Source: JAMXLO01 sp963776505
GTDB taxonomy: Bacteria; Pseudomonadota; Alphaproteobacteria; Acetobacterales; Acetobacteraceae
NCBI GenBank assembly: GCA_963776505.1
Contig: CAVZNH010000055.1
Location: forward strand, 11,345 to 75,344
DNA length: 64,000 bases
Direction: 5' to 3'
Shown piece by piece: positions 29,374 to 37,157 of this stretch. Each line of letters begins with the position of its first letter. Positions within the stretch are counted from its first letter, which is position 1. The notes below the pieces were generated by a model, which was not told the origin of the DNA, made no database searches, and worked only from the letters and a program-made list of their open reading frames with translations. The translations under genes were made by a program, and so were the position numbers.

Positions 29374-30341
29374 ATGATGCAGGATCGCAAATCCACGTTG
29401 GCGGGATGCCGAAGCACTGCGTCCGCGATCGAGCGGGACGCGGCGCCTCCCGGTGCGCCGAGAGCCGGGGCCGATTTGCGTGCCGCGCGCGAGCGGGTCG
29501 GCTGGTCGATACGAGGAAATGGCGTCCGCGCTGCACATTCGCCCGCAGTACATTCGAGGCGCTGGAAGCCGGGCGCATCAGCGAGCTCCCGGGCAATGCC
29601 TATGCGCTCAACTTTCTCCGCACCTATGCCGGCGCGCTCGGTCTCGACCCGAACGAGACCGCCAGACGCTTCAGGGCCGAGGCGGCGGGAGTGGACGAGA
29701 AGACCGAGCTGACCTTTCCCGTCCCGGCACCAGAACGCGGCGTGCCCGCCGGTGCGGTGGCGCTGCTCGGCGTGCTGTTGGCCGTCGGAGCCTATGCAGG
29801 CTGGTACCGCCTGTCAGGCGAGGGCAGGTTGCCGGCCGAGACCAGCATGCAGATCCCGCTACGCCTCGCCCCGCTTGCCGAACAGGCGGTCCGGCCGAGT
29901 GCAACCCCGGTCGTCGCGTCGGTGCCCGCGCCGGTCGCGCCGGCGCCGGTCCAGCAGGCCGAGGCGCCGCCGGTTCCGGCAATTTCCCCCAGTTCGGCCG
30001 CAGCTGCCGCGTTGGAGCCGCCGCCGGCTGCCAATGAACCGTCCGACCAGCCGCGCATTGTGCTCCGGGCCAGCGCCGACGCCTGGGTGCAGGTACGTGA
30101 CCGGGCCGGCCCGGTGCTGCTGACCCGCATCATGCATCCTGGCGAAACCTGGGATGTACCGCCGAAGCCAAACCTGCTGCTGACGACCGGGAATGCGGGT
30201 GGCACCGACCTTGTCGTGGACGGCCAGACCAGCCCGTCGCTCGGCGGCAGCGGCGTGGTGCGGCGCGACCTGCCGCTTGACCCGGACCTGATCAAAGGTG
30301 GCAGTTTGGTGACGGCAAGCCCGCGACCCAATCCCCAGTAG
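29374..30341 (+). CDS. rodZ: RodZ-like cytoskeletal/HTH protein, two frameshifts
   Basis: A membrane protein linking MreB to the cell-wall elongation machinery. It has an N-terminal HTH_25 domain spread over three frames: ADLRAARERVGWS, then EEMASALHIRPQYI, then FEALEAGRISELPGNAYALN with FLRTYAGALGLDP. One transmembrane helix follows (AGAVALLGVLLAVGAYAGWY), then a long Pro/Ala/Val-rich linker, and a C-terminal DUF4115 domain (IVLRASADAWVQVRDRAG, HPGETWDVP). Changes near 29515 and 29555 fit single extra bases. The start at 29374 is my choice among tandem ATGs. It lies upstream of ispG, as in relatives. Confidence 0.78.
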
Positions 30342-30407
30342 CGGTCCGGCAGCAGAACCCCCATTCTATCGGCGAGCATCGCGCCGCAGCATACGGAGAG
30401 GGACAGT

Positions 30408-31532
30408 ATGAGTTACCGGCCGTACCAGGAGATTGTCCGGCGGAAGTCGCGCCGCGTGTATGTCGGCCGCGTGCCGGTGGGCGATGGCGCGCCAATCACC
30501 GTGCAGACCATGACCAATACGCTGACCACGGATGTCGCGGGCACGGTGGCGCAGATCCGGCGCGCGGAGCTGGCAGGGGTGGATATCGTCCGCGTCTCGT
30601 GTCCCGACCAGGAGAGTGCGCTCGCGCTGAAGGACATCGTGCACGAGGTGAACGTGCCGATCGTCGCCGACATCCACTTCCACTACAAACGCGCGATCGA
30701 GGCCGCGGACAGCGGTGCCGCGTGCCTGCGCATCAACCCAGGCAACATCGGCAGCCAGGAGCGCGTGAAGGAGGTGATCCGGGCGGCGCGCGATCACGGC
30801 TGCTCGATGCGGATCGGCGTGAACGCCGGCTCGCTGGAGCGGCATCTGCTGGAGAAATACGGCGAGCCGAACCCCGAGGCGCTGGTGGAGAGCGCGCTGT
30901 ACCACGCCGACATCCTCCAGCAGCACGATTTCCACGACTTCAAGATCAGCGTGAAGGCATCCGACGTGTTCCTGGCGGTGGCGGCGTATCAGCAGCTCGC
31001 CGAGGTGTGCGACCACCCGCTGCATATCGGCATCACCGAGGCCGGCGGCCGGCGCATGGGCACGGTGAAGTCGGCCGTGGGGCTGGGCTCGCTGCTCTGG
31101 GCGGGCATCGGCGACACGCTACGGGTGTCGCTGTCGGACGAACCCGAGGAGGAGGTGCGGGTCGGCTGGGACCTTCTGAAGGCCCTCGGCATCCGCCATC
31201 GCGGCGTGAAGGTGGTGTCGTGCCCGTCCTGCGCGCGGCAGGGCTTCAACGTGATCCAGACGGTGCAGACACTGGAGGAGCGGCTTGCGCATATCGAGAC
31301 GCCGATCACGCTGTCCATCATCGGCTGCGTCGTGAACGGCCCGGGCGAGGCGCTGATGACGGATATCGGCCTGACCGGCGGCGGCAACGGGCGGCACATG
31401 ATCTACCGCGCCGGCAAGACGGACCACACGATCGATGGCGGCTCGATGGTGGATCACATCGTCGAACTGGTGGAGGCGAAGGCCGAGGAGCTGAAGGCGG
31501 CGAAGGAGGCCGAGAAGTTGGCGGCCGAATGA
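30408..31532 (+). CDS. ispG: 4-hydroxy-3-methylbut-2-en-1-yl diphosphate synthase
   Basis: Iron-sulfur enzyme of the non-mevalonate (MEP) isoprenoid pathway converting MEcPP to HMBPP. The 374-residue protein starts YRPYQEIVRRKSRRVYVG, has the TIM-barrel motifs VQTMTNTLTTDVAGTVAQI, ADIHFHYKRAIEA, INPGNIG, and GVNAGSLE. C-terminal cluster cysteines are in SCPSCARQGF and SIIGCVVNGPGEA. AGAGGGAC upstream supplies the ribosome site. It is the third gene of the ptsP-rodZ-ispG run and is followed nine bases later by the HEPN toxin gene. Confidence 0.96.
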   Translation: MSYRPYQEIVRRKSRRVYVGRVPVGDGAPITVQTMTNTLTTDVAGTVAQIRRAELAGVDIVRVSCPDQESALALKDIVHEVNVPIVADIHFHYKRAIEAADSGAACLRINPGNIGSQERVKEVIRAARDHGCSMRIGVNAGSLERHLLEKYGEPNPEALVESALYHADILQQHDFHDFKISVKASDVFLAVAAYQQLAEVCDHPLHIGITEAGGRRMGTVKSAVGLGSLLWAGIGDTLRVSLSDEPEEEVRVGWDLLKALGIRHRGVKVVSCPSCARQGFNVIQTVQTLEERLAHIETPITLSIIGCVVNGPGEALMTDIGLTGGGNGRHMIYRAGKTDHTIDGGSMVDHIVELVEAKAEELKAAKEAEKLAAE

Positions 31533-31540
31533 ATACATGA

Positions 31541-31957
31541 GTGATCCCGGCGACGCCACTCGACATTGGCCCGTTCGTGAACGCGGTCGCGAGGCTGCGA
31601 GAGGGGCTCGATCGACATCGCCGGGAACCAAACGACGAGCAGTTGCGCGACGGCCTGATTCAGCGGTTCGAGTACACCTATGAACTCAGCCATCGGATGC
31701 TGCGACGCTATCTGCGGCTGATCGCGCCTTCGCCGGACATCTACGGCCAGATGCCGTTCCAGGACCTGATCCGCACTGGCAATGAGCAGGGTCTCCTGCG
31801 AGGCGATTGGCCTGCGTGGCGCCGCTATCGCGACATGCGGGCACGGACCAGTCACACCTATGCGGCCGCCATCGCCGCGCAGGTTGCCGCAGGGATCCCG
31901 GAGTTCCTGGCCGAAGCAGATTATTTGCGGGACCAATTGCAACAGCGCCTGCGATGA
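31541..31957 (+). CDS. HEPN-domain toxin (HI0074/HepT-like)
   Basis: A 138-residue all-helical HEPN protein annotated in relatives as nucleotidyltransferase substrate-binding protein. The core FEYTYELSHRMLRRYL (about residues 43-58) is followed by the catalytic RX4HXY motif, here R100-ARTS-H105-T-Y107, which in HepT forms the RNase site, with the Tyr the target of the partner's AMPylation. The start is GTG at 31541. The MNT gene overlaps its stop as ATGA, so the two are translated together as a toxin-antitoxin module. Confidence 0.82.
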   Translation: MIPATPLDIGPFVNAVARLREGLDRHRREPNDEQLRDGLIQRFEYTYELSHRMLRRYLRLIAPSPDIYGQMPFQDLIRTGNEQGLLRGDWPAWRRYRDMRARTSHTYAAAIAAQVAAGIPEFLAEADYLRDQLQQRLR

Positions 31958-32274
31958 CCGCCGCAATGGACCTGCGCGAAGACCATGCCGCCATCGTCCG
32001 CAACGTGCTCTGCGCGCACCTACCCCGTGGCGCGCGGGCCTACGTTTTCGGATCGCGCGCTCATGGCGGGGCTCGACAGTATTCCGACCTCGATCTGGCG
32101 CTCGAATGGGACCGTCCGCTCGGACTGGACATAATTGGTCAGATCGCTGAGGCGCTGTCCGAATCCGATCTGCCGTTCAAGGTCGATATCGTTGATCTGT
32201 CGCTGGTCGATCCAGCTTTCAAAGCGCGCATCGCGGCGAACTGGATTGCTCTGCCGGCGGAGGACGCGCGGTAA
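31954..32274 (+). CDS. MNT-domain nucleotidyltransferase antitoxin (MntA-like)
   Basis: A 106-residue minimal nucleotidyltransferase. It has the full GS-X10-DXD catalytic motif (G33, S34, D45, D47) in FGSRAHGGARQYSDLDLALE and a third acidic strand (VDIVDL). In the MntA/HepT family such proteins neutralise the HEPN toxin by transferring AMP to its tyrosine. The ATG at 31954 overlaps the toxin stop; an internal ATG at 31966 is an alternative. Unlike many pairs, the toxin gene comes first. Confidence 0.82.
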   Translation: MTAAMDLREDHAAIVRNVLCAHLPRGARAYVFGSRAHGGARQYSDLDLALEWDRPLGLDIIGQIAEALSESDLPFKVDIVDLSLVDPAFKARIAANWIALPAEDAR

Positions 32275-32304
32275 TCCATCGCTGGGCCAGACGAAGCCAC
32301 CCCA

Positions 32305-32493
32305 CTACCGGCCGTCCGCCGATGAACATGACCCGTGGCCGCTGAGCGCGTCGTAGAACGCCTTGTCCGCCTCCAACCCGGTCGATGCCCGCGACATCAC
32401 GCGATCCTTTAAGGGGCGCAGGCGCTGGTGCAGCGGCACTTTCTGTTCGAGGCGGTCGAGTTCGTTGCGCACGACGCGATCCTGTGTAGACAT
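32305..32493 (-). CDS. Small hypothetical protein
   Basis: A 62-residue highly charged, probably helical protein (MSTQDRVVRNELDRLEQKVP at the start, then LKDRVMSRASTGLEADKAFY). It fills the gap between the MNT gene and hisS on the opposite strand. The composition looks protein-like, not like an antisense shadow, but I recognise no family. The start at 32493 was chosen because upstream in-frame residues look random. It could be a further small component of the TA region or unrelated. Confidence 0.35.
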   Translation of the reverse strand: MSTQDRVVRNELDRLEQKVPLHQRLRPLKDRVMSRASTGLEADKAFYDALSGHGSCSSADGR

Positions 32494-32595
32494 CAACACG
32501 GTAGTGTACACCAATCTCAACGCCGTGCTTGCGTTCAGACGGCTTCCGGCTAGCTTGCCGCACCCACCACAGGCGACCACATCAGCCGGACGCAC

Positions 32596-33834
32596 ATGGC
32601 CACCGAACTCCAACCCGCCCGCGGCACCCACGACCTGATCGGCGAGGACCAGCGCCGCCATCAGCACGTGATCGACACCGCCCGCCGCGTCGCCGCCACC
32701 TACGGCTTCGACGAGTGGTCCACGCCGATCTTCGAGGACACCCGCGTGTTCTCCCGCACCCTCGGCGAGACCTCCGACGTGGTGATGAAGGAGATGTATT
32801 CCTTCGCTGACCGCGGCGGCGACCACGTCACCCTCCGCCCGGAGGCCACTGCTGGCCTCTGCCGCGCCCTGGTGACCAACGGCCTGACCCAGTCGCTGCC
32901 GCAGAAAATCTTCTGCGCCGGCCCGATGTTCCGCTACGAGCGCCCGCAGAAGGGCCGCTACCGCCAGTTCCACCAGATCGACATCGAGCTGATCGGCTCG
33001 GCCGAACCGCTCGCCGACGCCGAGGTCATCGCCTGCGGCTGGGACATCCTGAAAGCCCTCGGCGTCGCCGGCGAGACCGTCCTGGAGATCAATACGCTCG
33101 GCGACAAGGAAAGCCGCCAGGCCTACCGCGATGCACTCGTGGAGTACTTCACCGAACACCAGGGATCGCTGTCCGCCGACAGCCTGGCGCGGCTCGATCG
33201 CAACCCGCTGCGCATCCTCGACTCCAAGGACGAGAAGGACCGCCGGATCGTGGCCAACGCGCCGACCATCGCCGGCTACCTCACCGAGGCCGCCGCCACG
33301 TTCTACGCGCGGCTGCAGACGTATCTCGATCGCTTCGGCGTGCCGTTCCGCGAGAACCCGCGCATCGTGCGCGGCCTCGACTACTACGGCCACACCGCCT
33401 TCGAGTTCGTCACCGACAAGCTGGGCGCGCAAGGCACGGTGATGGGTGGTGGCCGCTACGACGGTCTGGTCGAGGAAATGGGCGGCCCGCCCACACCGGC
33501 CGTCGGCTGGGCGGCCGGCATCGAGCGCCTCGCCATGCTGTTGGAAGACCCGCCGCCAGCGCCGGCAGCTGTCGCCGTGGTGCCGGTCGGTGACAGCGCG
33601 GAAGTGGCAGCGCTCGACGTGCTGCAGACGCTCCGCCAAGCCGGCATCCGCGCCGAGATGGCCTATCGCGGCAACCTGCGGCGGCGGATGGAACGCGCCA
33701 ACCGGATCGGCGCGCGAGCCGCGGTCATCATCGGCGAGGACGACATCGCGCACGGCGTCGCCCAGGTGAAGGACCTTGCAACCGGCGAACAGGAGGCGGT
33801 GGCGCTGGCGGAGCTCGCCGCTCGACTGCGATGA
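32596..33834 (+). CDS. hisS: Histidyl-tRNA synthetase
   Basis: Class II aminoacyl-tRNA synthetase charging tRNA-His. The 412-residue protein begins LQPARGTHDLIGEDQRRHQ and has motif 2 in CAGPMFRYERPQKGRYRQFH, the histidine-specific segments RNPLRILDSKDEKDRRI and RGLDYYGHTAFEFVTD, motif 3 in GGGRYDGLVEEMGGP and a C-terminal anticodon-binding domain (about 325-412). Its stop overlaps the prfA start as ATGA, so the two are coupled. Confidence 0.96.
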   Translation: MATELQPARGTHDLIGEDQRRHQHVIDTARRVAATYGFDEWSTPIFEDTRVFSRTLGETSDVVMKEMYSFADRGGDHVTLRPEATAGLCRALVTNGLTQSLPQKIFCAGPMFRYERPQKGRYRQFHQIDIELIGSAEPLADAEVIACGWDILKALGVAGETVLEINTLGDKESRQAYRDALVEYFTEHQGSLSADSLARLDRNPLRILDSKDEKDRRIVANAPTIAGYLTEAAATFYARLQTYLDRFGVPFRENPRIVRGLDYYGHTAFEFVTDKLGAQGTVMGGGRYDGLVEEMGGPPTPAVGWAAGIERLAMLLEDPPPAPAAVAVVPVGDSAEVAALDVLQTLRQAGIRAEMAYRGNLRRRMERANRIGARAAVIIGEDDIAHGVAQVKDLATGEQEAVALAELAARLR

Positions 33835-34886
33835 CCCTGGCACCCAAGCTGGACCGCATCGCCGCGCGCGCCGAGGAATTGCGTGACATGCTGACCCATG
33901 GCCTGTCCGGCGAGGCCTACGTGAAGGCCTCCAGGGAGCTCGCCGACATCGAGCCCGTGGTCGCGCGCATCGGCGACCTGCGTGCCGCCGAGCGCGCGCA
34001 GGACGATGCAGAGGCACTGCTCGCCGACCCCGAGATGCGCGAACTGGCGGAAGCCGAACTGCGCGAGCTGAAGGAGCGCATTCCGACCCTGCAGCACGAG
34101 ATCCGCATCGCGCTGCTGCCGAAGGATGCCGCCGATGAACGCGCCGCCATCCTGGAGGTGCGACCTGCCGCCGGCGGCGACGAGGCGGCATTGTTCGCGA
34201 CCGAGCTGTTCGGGATGTACCAGCGCTATGCGGAAGCCAAAGGCTGGCGCTGGGAAATCCTGGAATACAACGACACCGAGCTGGGCGGTCTGAAGGAAGG
34301 CATCGCCGAGATCACCGGCCGCGGCGTGTTCGCCCGCCTCAAATACGAATCAGGCGTCCATCGCGTGCAGCGCGTGCCGACGACGGAGAGCCAGGGCCGC
34401 ATCCACACCTCCACCGTCACCGTCGCCGTGCTGCCCGAGGCGGAAGAGGTCGATGTGCAGGTCGACGAGACCGATCTGCGCATCGACGTGTATCGCGCAT
34501 CGGGCGCCGGCGGCCAGCACGTCAACAAGACGGAAAGTGCGGTGCGCATCACGCACATCCCCTCCGGCATCGTGGTCGCGATGCAGGAGGAGAAGAGCCA
34601 GCACAAGAACCGCGCCAAGGCGATGAAGATCCTGCGGGCGCGACTCTACGAGCAGCAGCGCGCCGCGGCGCACGCCACACGCGCCGCCGACCGCAAGGCT
34701 CAGGTCGGCACCGGCGATCGCTCAGAGCGCATCCGCACCTACAATTTTCCGCAGGGCCGCGTGTCCGATCACCGCATCAACCTGACGCTGTACAAGATCG
34801 ACCGCGTCATCATGGGCGAACTCGACGAGTTCATCGATGCGCTGACGGCGGAAGATCAGGCGGCGCGGCTGGCGGCCGAGGACTGA
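33831..34886 (+). CDS. prfA: Peptide chain release factor 1
   Basis: Terminates translation at UAA and UAG. The 351-residue protein has the PCRF domain, the decoding-domain region carrying RVPTTESQGRIHTSTVTVAV, and the catalytic GGQ in ASGAGGQHVNKTESAVRI, whose Gln is normally methylated by PrmC. The usual downstream prmC is absent; a minus-strand glycosyltransferase gene overlaps its 3-prime end by about 31 bases instead. Confidence 0.96.
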   Translation: MTLAPKLDRIAARAEELRDMLTHGLSGEAYVKASRELADIEPVVARIGDLRAAERAQDDAEALLADPEMRELAEAELRELKERIPTLQHEIRIALLPKDAADERAAILEVRPAAGGDEAALFATELFGMYQRYAEAKGWRWEILEYNDTELGGLKEGIAEITGRGVFARLKYESGVHRVQRVPTTESQGRIHTSTVTVAVLPEAEEVDVQVDETDLRIDVYRASGAGGQHVNKTESAVRITHIPSGIVVAMQEEKSQHKNRAKAMKILRARLYEQQRAAAHATRAADRKAQVGTGDRSERIRTYNFPQGRVSDHRINLTLYKIDRVIMGELDEFIDALTAEDQAARLAAED

Positions 34887-36114
34887 CCGGCGCCTTCCCC
34901 CGCGACGCGCGCGATCAGCGCCTCGTACGCCGCGAGATAGTCCGTCATCGCCAGGTGCTTCTCGGCATAGCGCCGCGCGTTCTCCCGCAGCCCACGTGCG
35001 AGTGTCGTATCCTCCAGCGACCGCAACACCGTCTCGCGCCAGTCCCTTCGGATCGAAGAACGGCACCAGCAGCCCGTTCTGCTCGTGCGCCACGAACTCG
35101 CTCACCGTCGGCGTGTCGCTGCCGATCACGACGCAGCCCGCGGACAGCGCCTCGCGCAGCGACCATGACGCAACGAACGGGTAGGTCAGGTACACGTGCG
35201 CGTCCGAGCGCTGCAGCATCGCCACATAGGTCGGGTAATCGATGCGGCCAGGAAACACCACCCGCTGTCGGGTCGATGCTGTTGCCGAGCTCCGCCAGCA
35301 TCTTCTGCCGCCAGGTGCCTTCCGCCGGCGGCATGCCATAGCTGATGCCGTCGCCGCCGACCATCACCACCCGCATGTCCTTGCGTGCACGCAGCAGGTG
35401 CGGCACCGCCCGCATCATCACATGGAAGCCGCGATACGGTTCAAGGTCGCGCGCCACATAGGTGACCAGCTTCTCGTTCGGCTTGATGACGGCATCGCCG
35501 ATCCTGAGATTGCGCCGCCGCACCTGCGGATTCGGCTTGCATACATCGAGATTGACGCCTTCCGGCAGCAGCGTGATGGATTTCCGCGCCCACTCCGGAT
35601 AGGTCGAGAGCTGCCATCTGGTCGGCGTCTGCGCATGCGCCCCGAGGTTGAGCGCCAGCAGGTTGACCGCGTTCTTCGCCCGTATGCGCGGGTGGTCCGC
35701 GGTCTGCGTCGGGAATTCCGGATCGAACCCGACATCGATGCCGTTGATGCAATAGTAGAATTCCAGATAGCCGAGCAGCGGCGTGTCGGGCCAGACGTCG
35801 CGGATGTTGAGCAGTTCGCCCCAGCCGTGGTGCCCGATGATGATGTCCGGCTGGAAGCCGAGCTGCTTCAGAGTGGCCGCGGTATGCGCCACGATCTCGG
35901 CGCGCCGCACCGCCGCGTCCAGTTCGCGCGCCGCGACATGCGCCTGCGCCGCCGCGCCCTTCGGCTTCGCATACGGCACCGTCCGCACACCGGGAATCCG
36001 ATTGGCGTTTGGCTCGGTGATGAACACGAGGTCGTGCTGCTTGGACGCGACGAGGTGTCGGACGAGGTGCAGGTACTGCCCAGGAAAGTTCTGGTGGACG
36101 AACAGGTATTTCAC
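34856..36114 (-). CDS. Glycosyltransferase family 4 protein, two frameshifts
   Basis: A sugar transferase of about 418 residues with the GT-B fold. It starts with GTG at 36114 (KYLFVHQNFPGQYLHLVRHL), typical of the Glyco_trans_4_3 N-domain, with DIIIGHHGWGELL and LLGYLEFYY. The C-domain has KLVTYVARDLEPYRGFHVMM, VVMVGGDGISYG, VFPGRIDYPTYVAMLQRSDA and the donor-site LREALSAGCVVIGSDTPTVS with EFV. Frame changes near 35265 and 35045 fit single extra bases, and the C-terminus RRYAEKHLAMTDYLAAYEAL ends at 34856. GTGA overlap with the upstream gene shows an operon. Confidence 0.82.
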
Positions 36115-37157
36115 GCCGCGACCTGCTGGCGGGTGGACCGTCTGCGGTCAGCGCGATCTGCGGACTGGCGGCCGGCCGGCCTGGACTTGCGGGCGGCCGG
36201 CTTCGTCAGTGCCAGTGCAGGCTGCGTCGCCGGCTCAGCCGGCTGGCTCGCTCGTCCGCGTGGAGCGCGTGCCGCAGCCGAGCCGCCGCGGCGGGGGCTG
36301 ATCGTCACCTGAAACGCCTCGAGCGCCGCCAGGCTCTCGGCCTCGCAGGTCTCGCCTCCCGGCACCGGTCCCACCGAACTGCCGTCGACAAACGTGGCGG
36401 CGTAGCTGCACTCATGCGTCTTCGCCGCGCCGCCCTTCAGCCGCACCTTGAGTCCGAGCAGGGGCAGCGCCATGCCGCGGCTGCCGCAGAACTTGCCGCC
36501 CTCGATCCAGGGCGACAGCCAGCCTCGTCCCAGCACCGCCTGATACTCGATGTCGGCGGTCTTGATGCCGTCGCGCGGGGTCAGGCTGAATCCTTCGATC
36601 CACTGACGGCTGCCGCGCGACGCCGGCCCAGTCGCCGATCTTGCCTCCGACGTCGCCGGCGCGCTGCACGTGCACGACCGTATCGGCGTCCTCTGGCGCC
36701 ACCCCAGCGGCCAGTGCCTGTCCCGCACCGCCAGCCGCCTGGGTCTCCGTGCCAGGCTCGGCGCCCAACCGCATCACCTGCAGTCGAGGCGCGGTGTCGG
36801 GCGGCGCCGACGGCGCCTGATATACCGTCACCAGCACCTGCGCCGGCCCTTCGGCCACGCGGATCAGCGCCGCGGTATCGCTGCCATTCATCCAGCCGTC
36901 GTCGCGGAATGTGCTGATGCTCACCGCATCCGGCCGTCCGGCGGGACCCGGCGGCAGCGAATGCGCACCCCCGGGAGCCCCGATCGTTCATTCGCCGCCG
37001 GCGAACCCGGCGCCTGAAACACGCAGAACAGACCGGTGTCCAGCGTCATCAGGTGGCCGGAGACCTTCAATTCGGCGACGCGATGCTGTGCTGCGCTCTC
37101 GCGGGGAGCGGCCTGGGCTGCGGCAGGTCTGCGAATGGCAGTGGCGGCTTCGGACAT
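36111..37157 (-). CDS. Trp-rich (ChW/hydrophobic-W-like) domain protein, frameshifted
   Basis: A roughly 345-residue protein read through three frames. Its N-terminus (HRVAELKVSGHLMTLDTG) is followed by FRDDGWMNGSDTAALIRVAE and a C-terminal beta-rich domain: VHVQRAGDV, WIEGFSLTPRDGI, IEYQAVLGRGWLSPWIEGG then CGSRGMALPLLGLKVRL. This spacing of GW-S-W-GG and G-G-x-L resembles ChW/hydrophobic-W domains, which are surface or carbohydrate-associated; the match is by eye only. A low-complexity, basic tail ends the protein. It overlaps the GT4 start as GTGA. An in-frame ATG at 37181 is an alternative start. Confidence 0.55.
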
